47,009 nucleotides of DNA from a virus. The notes beneath the pieces are model-generated. The model worked only from the letters and a program-made list of their open reading frames with translations. It did no database searches and was not told the origin of the DNA. The stretch is from IMG/VR virus record IMGVR_UViG_3300001769_000019, positions 1-47,009 of that record; one strand, written 5' to 3'. The stretch's first letter is position 1; every line of letters begins with the position of its first letter. Below are positions 33,678 through 39,544 of the stretch, in pieces. The position numbers and the translations under genes were made by a program.

Positions 33678-33855
33678 TAGCTTTCGCCTCCGCTGCCAAG
33701 ATGTTTATAGTTGCATCCAGCTCAGCTATGAGGCGTTCACAATCAGCAGCTGTAAGACGTAATACCTTACCCACCTGATTGGTTCGCAAGAACACTTGGC
33801 CACCCTGGGCGGCAATGGTGTAATTGGGGTTGTTAAATTTGGTTAATTCACTCAT
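33670..33855 (-). CDS. Small hypothetical protein
   Basis: Protein of 61 residues, beginning MSELTKFNNPNYTIAAQGGQ, with TAADCERLIAELDATINILA as a C-terminal helix. No known family. It overlaps the initiator gene by 8 bases and may be a replication accessory. First gene after the non-coding stretch. Confidence 0.55.
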   Translation of the reverse strand: MSELTKFNNPNYTIAAQGGQVFLRTNQVGKVLRLTAADCERLIAELDATINILAAEAKANG

Positions 33856-34205
33856 AATTACCTCGAACTTAGTTGTTCAAACCCCGCTAATTGCTTTCGT
33901 CGGCATGCGGGGTTTTTTATTTCCTGTAACAATCACAAATCTAAATGTGAGTGTTTTTGGTAACCCGTAACGTGGGCTAGTCGGACTTTCTAGGCTGGAT
34001 TCCGTTGTGCTATCCCACAACCTCATAACGGCTTACCAGCATGCCTACACGTCTTTCCGTAGTGTCAAAAGCGCCGACTGCATTTGTGCAATCCGCATAA
34101 CGCTTTGAAAAAGAGGTTCAGACTTGAGTGACGCCCCGCAAAACCTTGGGTTAAAAACCTCTTTATCAAAACGCCCTATTTCTAGGAGAGCTTAATTCTC
34201 AATTC
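33856..34205 (-). other. Gene-poor, hairpin-rich leader upstream of the replication genes
   Basis: About 350 bp with no convincing gene. It holds several inverted repeats: AACCCCGC/GCGGGGTT (about 33880-33914, with TTTTTT on the + strand), GTTGTG/CACAAC near 34004-34021, and AAAGAGGTT/AACCTCTTT around 34112-34166 enclosing nested AACCTTGGGTT and GGTTTTTAACC. On the - strand the last ends in a T-run and is terminator-like. Could be an attenuator or antitermination leader. Confidence 0.45.
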
Positions 34206-34304
34206 TTAATCCCAAAGCCCATCAATTTGATTGTTAGGGAAATGAACCCAGCTATTCTCACTTCGCTGTTTTCTAAGCTTTTCGTTAAGTTGCTCTGTTG
34301 GCAT
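34206..34304 (-). CDS. Small protein, 32 residues
   Basis: Open frame starting at 34304 with AAGGAG 6 bases upstream (MPTEQLNEKLRKQRSENSWV and 12 more, ending GLWD). The same frame can be extended to an ATG at 34367 but the ribosome site favours the short start. Unrecognised; hydrophilic, one helix. It stands alone between two structured non-coding stretches. Confidence 0.5.
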   Translation of the reverse strand: MPTEQLNEKLRKQRSENSWVHFPNNQIDGLWD

Positions 34305-34653
34305 ACATATCTCCTTGTTTAGTTTTGGTGCCCTACTCTCGTAAGGCTTGATTAAGGTAAGCGCCATTACAGCGCCAAATTCATTGCCTTATCCTCTTGC
34401 CGATTTAAAGGATTTAATCTTCATAAATCGCTTCTCTTGCACCGACTTAACCCCAATTAAGGGGCTTGTGGTCTTGTCTCTCCAAGTGTCACCCGTTTAT
34501 CGCCACCATTCAGGTCACTGGCCCATGTCCGGGGAAAACCGACCCCCGTTTGGCTTGCATGCATACTTTGTCTGATTGTCCTCACCTTATTGGACTGAGG
34601 TTCAAGCGGTACAATCAGGACGCTTAAAGCGCTGCAGCTGACGCTATGAAATT
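34305..34653 (-). other. Gene-poor, hairpin-rich stretch
   Basis: About 350 bp without a supported gene. Inverted repeats include CCCC-6-GGGG (about 34451-34464), GGGG-8-CCCC near 34533-34548, and TGCATGCA near 34556. Only tiny frames (11 codons or fewer) with or without ribosome sites are present on the - strand. It follows a strong terminator at 34654. Function unknown; a long regulatory RNA leader or small RNA gene is possible. Confidence 0.4.
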
Positions 34654-34680
34654 AAAAAAACGGCTACTAACTTCGTAGCC
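34654..34680 (-). terminator. Strong intrinsic terminator in the leftward early operon
   Basis: On the - strand GGCTAC, 7-nt loop, GTAGCC, G, then seven T. It comes just after the 25-codon gene and would stop transcription from the cro promoter unless antiterminated, like lambda tR1. Confidence 0.85.
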
Positions 34681-34695
34681 AAAAGTCTCGGGAAA

Positions 34696-34773
34696 TTAAG
34701 CAGCCCTTCTCATTGGCTCATGATCAGGCTTTGGGGTTGTTTTACGGTTTGGGAAAGTGATTACTTTGCTCAT
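34696..34773 (-). CDS. Small protein, 25 residues
   Basis: Short frame with ribosome site AGGAG 8 bases before ATG. Opens MSKVITFPNRKTTPKPDHEP and ends MRRAA, a look shared by many tiny phage early proteins. Function unknown. It is directly followed by the terminator at 34654. Confidence 0.5.
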   Translation of the reverse strand: MSKVITFPNRKTTPKPDHEPMRRAA

Positions 34774-34785
34774 GCTACTTGCTCC

Positions 34786-34986
34786 TTACTTATTAGGGAC
34801 TTTTGAGTCCCTCAAAATATTCTTTATAGCCATTGATGATGGGCAAATGTCGGTTAATACAGAGCCAAGACCTTCAAGCATTGCTCGTTGCGCTGCTTCC
34901 TCAAGACTTACGCCAAGCTCATCTGCATGTTTTTGTAGTAGTTCTAACTCTTCGTTACTGAGCTCTATTTTTTCTTCGGTCATCAT
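34786..34986 (-). CDS. Small acidic early protein
   Basis: Protein of 66 residues. The N-terminal two thirds form one or two acidic helices (LSNEELELLQKHADELGVSL, EEAAQRAMLEGL), a pattern related to short ribbon-helix-helix or antitoxin-type proteins; the tail is VPNK. No function assigned. Two consecutive ATG codons at the start; either could be used. A small hairpin GGGACT-TTTG-AGTCCC lies at its 3' end (34796-34811). Confidence 0.5.
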   Translation of the reverse strand: MMTEEKIELSNEELELLQKHADELGVSLEEAAQRAMLEGLGSVLTDICPSSMAIKNILRDSKVPNK

Positions 34987-35010
34987 TGAGGGCCTTAAAA
35001 AGTCTTAGAT

Positions 35011-35027
35011 GAACCCTCTTTGGGTTC
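35011..35027 (-). other. Intercistronic hairpin
   Basis: GAACCC, 5-nt loop, GGGTTC: perfect 6-bp stem between the ribbon-helix-helix gene and the next gene. On the - strand a T-run follows 9 bases later, so it may be a weak terminator or processing site. Confidence 0.5.
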
Positions 35028-35039
35028 TTCGTTAATGTT

Positions 35040-35228
35040 CTAAGCTGCTGTACGCTCTTTACTTCCGAACGAAACAGACTCTTTTAGGCCACGCATGAAA
35101 ATGTCACGAACAATTACCGCTTTTTGTCCGCCAGTATTTTTTACCAGCGCTTCAAGCAAGTCATTAACGTCATCATCTAAACGAACTTTGACTTCGTTCT
35201 TTTTGATTTTTCTTGGGTCTGCGTACAT
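35040..35228 (-). CDS. Ribbon-helix-helix DNA-binding protein
   Basis: Protein of 62 residues from the ATG at 35228 (a longer frame to 35405 overlaps the Cro-like gene in another frame and is not the real start). EVKVRLDDDVNDLLEALVKN followed by TGGQKAVIVRDIFMRGL is the CopG/Arc ribbon-helix-helix pattern. It probably regulates early promoters. It starts 17 bases after the Cro-like stop. Confidence 0.7.
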   Translation of the reverse strand: MYADPRKIKKNEVKVRLDDDVNDLLEALVKNTGGQKAVIVRDIFMRGLKESVSFGSKERTAA

Positions 35229-35244
35229 AGCCTTTATCTCCGTA

Positions 35245-35421
35245 TTAACTGGCTTTTTTGTATTCTTCAGGTGGGTAAATATCAGGGCGCAGCTCATATC
35301 GAGGTGTTCCTGTAATTTTTTCAAGTTCAATAACTCTGTTTGCGGGTATTTTTGTTCTGAACCAGAGGTATACAGCTTGCTCTGATATATCAAAATGCTT
35401 CGCAATATCTTTTGGGTTCAT
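35245..35421 (-). CDS. Cro-like repressor
   Basis: Protein of 58 residues: MNPKDIAKHFDISEQAVYLW then FRTKIPANRVIELEKITGTP, then RYELRPDIYP. The HTH plus IPANRVIELEKITG...LRPDIYP ending is the signature of the YdaS/Cro family. It is the first gene transcribed leftward from the promoter at 35444-35472 and lies divergent to the repressor gene, as Cro does in lambda. It would bind the 15-bp operators and shut off the repressor promoter. It is short and overlaps a longer spurious frame, so easily missed. Confidence 0.85.
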   Translation of the reverse strand: MNPKDIAKHFDISEQAVYLWFRTKIPANRVIELEKITGTPRYELRPDIYPPEEYKKAS

Positions 35422-35432
35422 GTCGGATCCTA

Positions 35433-35506
35433 TAAATCATTACTTTATAAAGCGTAGCTTTATGGAAAACAAATATCAAGTAATTTATGATTAAAGAAAC
35501 ACTTTA
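35433..35506. promoter_or_regulatory. Operator cluster O_R-like (three 15-bp sites)
   Basis: Sites TAAATCATTACTTTA (35433-35447), TAAAGCGTAGCTTTA (35448-35462) and TAAAGAAACACTTTA (35492-35506). Consensus TAAAGC-NNN-GCTTTA is palindromic. The first two abut, and the third lies at the start of the repressor gene. The matching cluster at 38900-38967 confirms the motif. Binding by the repressor and Cro-like protein is inferred. Confidence 0.8.
35444..35472 (-). promoter_or_regulatory. Leftward early promoter (pR-like)
   Basis: On the - strand: -35 TTGTTT (35467-35472), 17-bp spacer, -10 TATAAA (35444-35449). The middle operator (35448-35462) lies in the spacer and the first overlaps the -10. 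It drives the Cro-like gene and the whole leftward half. Confidence 0.7.
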
Positions 35507-35519
35507 TGAAAGACGCGGT

Positions 35520-36077
35520 ATGAGCAAAGAGTTAGGAAAGCGGATAAATGAGGCGATCCTAAGGTCGTCATATTCTAAAGCTGAAATTGCGAGGACTTTC
35601 GGAATAACCGCTCAAGCTGTAAATGGCTGGGTAACCACAGGTAGGATAAGTAAGGAGTTATTAATAGAATTAGCTAACCTCATAGGTGCAAACCCAAATT
35701 ATTTGTTATTTGGTTACAATACAAAAAGTGACGAGGTTGGCTTAGGAGATAACGAGGTCGCCTTGTTTCTCGATGATAACCAACGCGATTTACTAAAGGC
35801 TGTTGCAAAAATGCATGGTGTTTCTGAGAATGAAGCTGCGCAGATTGCAATGAGGAAAGGTATTGAAAATTATAAAAATCGTGAACAAAAAGGTGGATCA
35901 AAGCAGAGATTTAGCATAGGTGATATTAATTCAGCTATAGCGGTCAGCTCACCAAGAACAACAGCTATACTCAATCAAATAAATCATCTGATTGATGAAG
36001 GTATTGAACTGTCAGAACAAGAAGAATCAATTATAAAATCAATCTTAGATTCGGTTAAAAAGCGCCAGAAGGAGTAG
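35520..36077 (+). CDS. CI-like HTH repressor without LexA-type protease domain
   Basis: Protein of 185 residues from ATG 35520. An in-frame ATG at 35487 gives 196, but the third operator lies over that stretch; neither start has a good ribosome site. The N-terminal HTH (about residues 1-60) reads KRINEAILRSSYSKAEIART, FGITAQAVNGWVTTGRIS, ANLIGANPNYLLFG. The middle (FLDDNQRDLLKAVAKMHGVS) is helical and recalls a ribbon-helix-helix-like or dimerisation part. No S24 peptidase motifs are found. It heads a rightward operon with a HipA-like kinase. Likely the lysogenic repressor, binding TAAAGC-NNN-GCTTTA. Confidence 0.75.
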   Translation: MSKELGKRINEAILRSSYSKAEIARTFGITAQAVNGWVTTGRISKELLIELANLIGANPNYLLFGYNTKSDEVGLGDNEVALFLDDNQRDLLKAVAKMHGVSENEAAQIAMRKGIENYKNREQKGGSKQRFSIGDINSAIAVSSPRTTAILNQINHLIDEGIELSEQEESIIKSILDSVKKRQKE

Positions 36078-36085
36078 GTGTAGTA

Positions 36086-36832
36086 ATGGAAGTGAATTTT
36101 GGAACAGTTACAGGAACGCCAAGACCACTAAGTTTAAAAACTGCAAATGCTGTTTACGTTGGTCAAATTATTTTAGGTGACGGCAGCTCCAATAGAGCTT
36201 ACATCAAGAGAGTTTCACCTGAAAAAATTGCTATTGAATATGCAATTGCAGAGTTAACCAATCAGTGCGGTTTGAGCTCTCCTAAACCTGTAATTACTAA
36301 CTGGCATGGTGATATCGTTTTCGCGAGTGTAGACGCAAATACTCCTTCTCTGTTTAGTCTGGCAAAGATGGGGGATGAGAAATCGATATTGCGAGCAATA
36401 AACAACACCGAAACTATAAATAAAGTGGCGAGCTTTGATGAGGTCATAAGCAACCCAGATAGAAATCAGCAAAACATACTTATCAAAGGCGATGGTGATG
36501 TAATTCTTATCGACCACGAGTGTGCGCTCTCTTCAGAAAAAGACAGGCCTACGGACAAGAACCAAATTCTTGAAATGTTAAAAGGAAATATTCACCCAGG
36601 TGATCAACTCAATATGCACAGAGCGTTTAAAGATATTGAGAAGCACATAAGCGCTTTTGAGTGTATTTCAACGTCAGATGTTGCAAATTTACTCTACTCA
36701 GTTAATATTTTGAATTATGAGCAGCGCGATTTGTTCATTGAATATATTGATTTTCGCGTTGCAAATTTAACGCAGTTATTGAAACAGCAAATGGGTATAA
36801 CTAGCCAAATAGGGTTAAATTTCAGTGCTTAA
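36086..36832 (+). CDS. HipA-like protein kinase
   Basis: Protein of 248 residues, 8 bases after the repressor, with AAGGAG ribosome site. Kinase-type landmarks: a Gly/Ser loop ILGDGSSNRAYIKR with Lys41, an N-lobe helix AIAELTNQCGLSSPKPVI, then SNPDRNQQNILI (catalytic Asp125, Asn130) and LIDHECALSS (Asp143-His-Glu as the metal-binding motif). This matches the HipA-like family pattern FD..x.N.DR..NxL...IDH. Standard HipA is about 440 residues, so this is a short form. A HipA-type kinase phosphorylates a translation-related or other partner protein; its target here is unknown. Confidence 0.75.
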   Translation: MEVNFGTVTGTPRPLSLKTANAVYVGQIILGDGSSNRAYIKRVSPEKIAIEYAIAELTNQCGLSSPKPVITNWHGDIVFASVDANTPSLFSLAKMGDEKSILRAINNTETINKVASFDEVISNPDRNQQNILIKGDGDVILIDHECALSSEKDRPTDKNQILEMLKGNIHPGDQLNMHRAFKDIEKHISAFECISTSDVANLLYSVNILNYEQRDLFIEYIDFRVANLTQLLKQQMGITSQIGLNFSA

Positions 36833-37688
36833 AGTAAGTGACATGGAAGGTATGTTTCCGAATCTGCCGAAGGCGAGCGGAGAATACAAAACTGTTTTTA
36901 TAGAGCCGATAGCACTTTCTGGGGAAAGGTTAGCCGCCTGTACAATCGCTCGCCTTTCATCTGGTGAGTATAAAGTTATGCAGACCATTCCTAGCGCAAC
37001 ACTTATTTGCATGTACGGCGCGCAAGCCAAGGCAATGGAAGGTCTTATTCGCACAGTTATAAATGATGCCGACACTTGGCTTAGCAACAATTACCCTCTT
37101 TTTGATTACCAACCACCGTTTTCCAACACATTTAGTTCTGAAACGCATAGTTTGAATGCCGATAATATCGAACAACTTTTAAAAGCATCTATTCAAAATA
37201 CCGCCTCTCTCGCTCCGCTCAACTTCGAAGAAGAAGAGCCAGAAATTGTCGAGGCACGTAGAGGAAGCGGAGGGCTAGCAAAAAGATTCGTAGCAAAGGT
37301 CAAAGGTTCCGTTATAGATTTATCACCAAATTTAAGTAAAAATTTTAATGTGAAAATTGGCGGCATGCATAAATACCATTTTATTGGGAATGGTTATGCA
37401 GCAAACTTGGGGGCTATGAATCCTGCAATGCCCTATAATTCAGTTAACGAAGCGAAACGGTTGCTTTGGGATCTTGCGGTTGTAGACCAATATGATTGGA
37501 CTATAGAAAAGCAAGAGTTGATTATATATATGCCCGAAGACGACAATATCACCTACAGCAAAAAGCAGTATCAAAATGCCAAAGATACACTTGCTAGATT
37601 TGAAGATGAGGCCGATCAAAAATCCATAAGGTTAATCACAACAAGCTCCTCTGTTATTGCCAGAGATAGGTTAATAAAAGCAGCTTGA
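36825..37688 (+). CDS. Partner protein of the kinase, family unknown
   Basis: Protein of 287 residues from GTG 36825, overlapping the kinase by 8 bases. An N-terminal alpha/beta part YKTVFIEPIALSGERLAACT is loosely like the DUF3037-type partners often seen beside short HipA-like kinases; I am not sure. The middle is acidic (LNFEEEEPEIVEARRGSGGL). The C-terminal part (about 170-287) is alpha/beta: KYHFIGNGYAANLGAMNPAM and ELIIYMPEDDNITYSKKQ. It is the third member of the operon; I cannot assign a reaction. Confidence 0.6.
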   Translation: MLKVSDMEGMFPNLPKASGEYKTVFIEPIALSGERLAACTIARLSSGEYKVMQTIPSATLICMYGAQAKAMEGLIRTVINDADTWLSNNYPLFDYQPPFSNTFSSETHSLNADNIEQLLKASIQNTASLAPLNFEEEEPEIVEARRGSGGLAKRFVAKVKGSVIDLSPNLSKNFNVKIGGMHKYHFIGNGYAANLGAMNPAMPYNSVNEAKRLLWDLAVVDQYDWTIEKQELIIYMPEDDNITYSKKQYQNAKDTLARFEDEADQKSIRLITTSSSVIARDRLIKAA

Positions 37689-37771
37689 TTTTTATATTAA
37701 CCTGACAGATTGAACCAACAAGGGACTGCACATATATAAACGATATAGGTTTAATTTTAGGGCGCTTACTG

Positions 37772-37777
37772 TATAAT
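37772..37777 (+). promoter_or_regulatory. Promoter -10 for the second accessory cassette
   Basis: Perfect TATAAT preceded at 16 bp by TTTAAT as a weak -35. Start of transcription would be near 37784, 17 bases before the next frame. No clear terminator is seen between 37688 and this site, so read-through from the kinase operon may also occur. Confidence 0.55.
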
Positions 37778-37800
37778 GCGCGGCCTTAAATCACGGAGGT

Positions 37801-37974
37801 GTGTTATGGATACCAGAAGTTTTTAAAGAACGGATTGCAGAACGTGACAGCGAAGATAAGCTATTAAAAATCATTGGTAGCGATATCGATAATCATAGAA
37901 ATATTGAAGAAGTTCCATCGAGCATATTTACTCGCATGTCTGCTATAAAAGCCAAAGCGCAAAAGAGAAGTTGA
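37801..37974 (+). CDS. Small protein, start uncertain
   Basis: Frame of 57 codons from GTG 37801 (LWIPEVFKERIAERDSEDKL onward). The ribosome site GGAGG abuts this GTG and better serves ATG 37806, which is in another frame and stops after 6 codons. So either GTG is used, or the gene starts by +1 frameshift, or it is slightly damaged. It is helical and charged. Function unknown. Confidence 0.4.
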   Translation: MLWIPEVFKERIAERDSEDKLLKIIGSDIDNHRNIEEVPSSIFTRMSAIKAKAQKRS

Positions 37975-37976
37975 TT

Positions 37977-38207
37977 ATGAAGCTTAATGACATTCAAAAA
38001 CGATTTTTAGCTGGCGTTGGCTCTGTTTTTGCGATTATGCCATCAACGAGCTATGCTGACTTTACTCCTAGCCATGATGCAAAAGAACGTATGGACTCTT
38101 ACTGGCAAGACACAGGGAAGCACCTCAGAGTGGCTTTAAATAATTATGAGCAAAAGCAGACACACCGCAAACAGAAACAACCAACAACAACAACAACAAC
38201 AAAATAA
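37977..38207 (+). CDS. Small protein with possible signal or hydrophobic N-terminus
   Basis: Protein of 76 residues: MKLNDIQKRFLAGVGSVFAI then MPSTSYADFTP, and a charged rest ending in a Thr run encoded by a CAA-type repeat. SYA-D could be a signal cleavage site, or the segment may simply be a conserved helix. It overlaps the DUF2335-like frame by 62 bases in another frame. Function unknown. Confidence 0.45.
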   Translation: MKLNDIQKRFLAGVGSVFAIMPSTSYADFTPSHDAKERMDSYWQDTGKHLRVALNNYEQKQTHRKQKQPTTTTTTK

Positions 38208-38544
38208 GTTACAATCTATCGCCACTAAGGTCGAGTACAACGGCCCTATCCCGCCTGCTTCTGAAATGGCGAAATACTCTGAAATTTTAGCGAGCGCTCC
38301 TGAGAGGATTTTGTCGATGGCAGAAGAAAGCCAAAGACACGCCAACATGATGGATGTAAAAGCTATCGACGCACAGCGCAGAGAAATTAGGCGCGGCCAA
38401 GTATTCGGACTCATCGTGCTGGGGGCTTTTTCCTCTTCTGCTTACATTGCCTATTTAGGGCATCCTAGTGTATCTGCCGTTATCGGCGGCACGACTATTG
38501 TTGCAATTGCAACGGCATTCATACTAGGTAGAAAAATTAAATGA
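38146..38544 (+). CDS. DUF2335-like membrane protein
   Basis: Protein of 132 residues. GPIPPASEMAKYSEILASAPE and RILSMAEESQRHANMM fit the DUF2335 pattern (GPlPpP..l..Y..i.p....rIl.maE.Q..H). Two C-terminal membrane helices follow (about 82-98 and 107-125). N-terminus has a Gln run encoded by (CAA)7. Function unknown; membrane position and lysogenic cassette suggest a role in the lysogen, e.g. exclusion. Start not certain. Confidence 0.65.
   Translation: MSKSRHTANRNNQQQQQQQNKLQSIATKVEYNGPIPPASEMAKYSEILASAPERILSMAEESQRHANMMDVKAIDAQRREIRRGQVFGLIVLGAFSSSAYIAYLGHPSVSAVIGGTTIVAIATAFILGRKIK
38182..38202 (+). repeat. Simple (CAA)7 repeat in overlapping frames
   Basis: Seven CAA units lie in the overlap of two genes. 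They code for Thr in the upstream frame and Gln in the DUF2335-like frame. As a trinucleotide repeat, changes in number would leave both frames intact. Confidence 0.9.
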
Positions 38545-38561
38545 AGCATTTTTAGCATTGT

Positions 38562-38825
38562 ATGGGTAGCTTTGAGTCGAAGTTAGATAATATTGATAAA
38601 GCACTCTCAGAACTCAAGTCAGACTCTAAAGATAACAACGCGTTATTAGGAAAGTTAGAGAAAAAGTTGCTGTTTGCATCCGCATTCCTCGCTGGCGGCA
38701 TCTTGGTCGGCGGCTTTCTAGTGAGCAACTTTATTGATGGAAAATTTAATTCAGTCATTAAAAAGATTGAAGCCGCAGAGAGCACGAAGATAGATAAAAC
38801 CCCAAAATCAAAGAAATCTGAATAA
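38562..38825 (+). CDS. Small coiled-coil membrane protein
   Basis: Protein of 87 residues: an N-terminal coiled coil (KLDNIDKALSELKSDSKDNN) then one membrane helix (about 37-58, LLFASAFLAGGILVGGFLVS) and a Lys-rich C-terminus. Last gene of the second accessory cassette, followed by a terminator. Function unknown; likely inner membrane. May act with the DUF2335-like protein. Confidence 0.55.
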   Translation: MGSFESKLDNIDKALSELKSDSKDNNALLGKLEKKLLFASAFLAGGILVGGFLVSNFIDGKFNSVIKKIEAAESTKIDKTPKSKKSE

Positions 38826-38850
38826 CCCCCTACCTTATTTGAAATTATAA

Positions 38851-38873
38851 AACCGCCAACAGGCGGTTTTTTT
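38851..38873 (+). terminator. Intrinsic terminator ending the immunity cassettes
   Basis: AACCGCC, short loop, GGCGGTT followed by a T-run of seven on the + strand. It ends the lysogenic cassette before the rightward early promoter. Confidence 0.85.
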
Positions 38874-38899
38874 GTGCGCTGAATAAAATTCATAAAAAA

Positions 38900-38967
38900 T
38901 AAAGTAACGCTTTAATATTGACCTTTAAATAAAGCAATGCTTTAATGTATTGTAAAGCAGTGATTTA
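38900..38967. promoter_or_regulatory. Operator cluster O_L-like (three 15-bp sites)
   Basis: TAAAGTAACGCTTTA (38900-38914), TAAAGCAATGCTTTA (38930-38944) and TAAAGCAGTGATTTA (38953-38967). Same consensus as at 35433-35506. Centre spacing is 30 and 23 bp. The middle site lies between the -35 and -10 of the rightward promoter. Confidence 0.85.
38918..38946 (+). promoter_or_regulatory. Rightward early promoter (pL-like)
   Basis: -35 TTGACC (38918-38923), 17-bp spacer, -10 TTTAAT (38941-38946), start near 38953. The middle operator occupies the spacer, as at the leftward promoter. It drives the recombination and integration operon. Confidence 0.75.
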
Positions 38968-38979
38968 TAAGGTGCCCCC

Positions 38980-39252
38980 ATGTCCACAACATTCAAAGAC
39001 CTTTTAGGCATTCAAAAGCGCGAAATAGTCAGCGCAATGGCTAAAGACCTAGAGCGCGGTAAACGCTTCATCTGGTCCAACAGCGCAGCTAATAAAGTGA
39101 CATTGAGCAAAGATAGCGACTCAGCCATCTCGATTTCTACACAATTTGATGCTGAACGAGGCCTTGAAAGCGCGTTAACCATATTCAATCGCGCACCTGA
39201 TGGTTACGAACTGGCCGACTTCTTACCTTACGAGAAGGAGTTAGCAGCGTGA
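38980..39252 (+). CDS. First early protein of the rightward operon, unknown
   Basis: Protein of 90 residues with ribosome site AAGGTG. MSTTFKDLLGIQKREIVSAM then KDLERGKRFIWSNSAANKVT. No family recognised. Expressed directly from the pL-like promoter, as lambda N is, but it does not look like N (not Arg-rich at its start). Overlaps the next gene by 4 bases. Confidence 0.6.
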   Translation: MSTTFKDLLGIQKREIVSAMAKDLERGKRFIWSNSAANKVTLSKDSDSAISISTQFDAERGLESALTIFNRAPDGYELADFLPYEKELAA

Positions 39253-39452
39253 GCGATTTAAATTCACAAGAGTTCCCAGTGCACCTTACTGAAACGGAAC
39301 TTAAAAACCTTAATCGCATGTTCAACATCATCGGCGAAGAAGCGCTTAAAGCAAACTACTTCACCAAAAGCGACATTGAAGATGTTTATTCAATTCTTGA
39401 GAAAGTTAGAACAGCTATGTTCGAAGCGGAACTTGATGAGGCGATAGCATGA
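39249..39452 (+). CDS. Small acidic helical protein
   Basis: Protein of 67 residues starting at the overlap with the previous stop. FPVHLTETELKNLNRMFNII then GEEALKANYFTKSDIEDVYS: all-helical and acidic. Not assigned. Followed by two tiny membrane-type frames, all coupled by ATGA or GTGA overlaps. Confidence 0.55.
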   Translation: MSDLNSQEFPVHLTETELKNLNRMFNIIGEEALKANYFTKSDIEDVYSILEKVRTAMFEAELDEAIA

Positions 39453-39544
39453 TTACCTTCATAACCGCTCTATTCCTGTTCGCATTCATGTTTATTTTCG
39501 CGTTCTTTGTGCGTGTTTTAACAATGCCAGGAACAGACAAGTGA
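39449..39544 (+). CDS. Tiny membrane protein, 31 residues
   Basis: ATG overlaps the previous stop as ATGA. Sequence MITFITALFLFAFMFIFAFF then VRVLTMPGTDK: one membrane helix with a positive C-terminal end. Function unknown; ribosome coupling and composition support a real small protein. Confidence 0.5.
   Translation: MITFITALFLFAFMFIFAFFVRVLTMPGTDK

Noticed and set aside
33880-33922. Hairpin with T-run on the + strand as a gene-ending terminator
   Set aside because: There is no + strand gene upstream of it; it may be an antisense element or part of the leader structure, so I did not list it as a normal terminator.
33877-34026. 49-codon frame on the - strand
   Set aside because: It runs through a GC-rich hairpin region, has no ribosome site, and its composition is not protein-like.
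34348-34575. 75-codon frame on the + strand
   Set aside because: Opposes the local operon, lacks a ribosome site and crosses several hairpins.
34305-34653. tRNA or ribosomal RNA in the non-coding stretch
   Set aside because: No cloverleaf with acceptor stem and T-loop could be assembled by eye.
35040-35405. 121-residue version of the ribbon-helix-helix protein
   Set aside because: Its first 59 codons lie over the Cro-like gene in another frame; the internal ATG at 35228 gives a compact family-sized protein with a plausible ribosome site.
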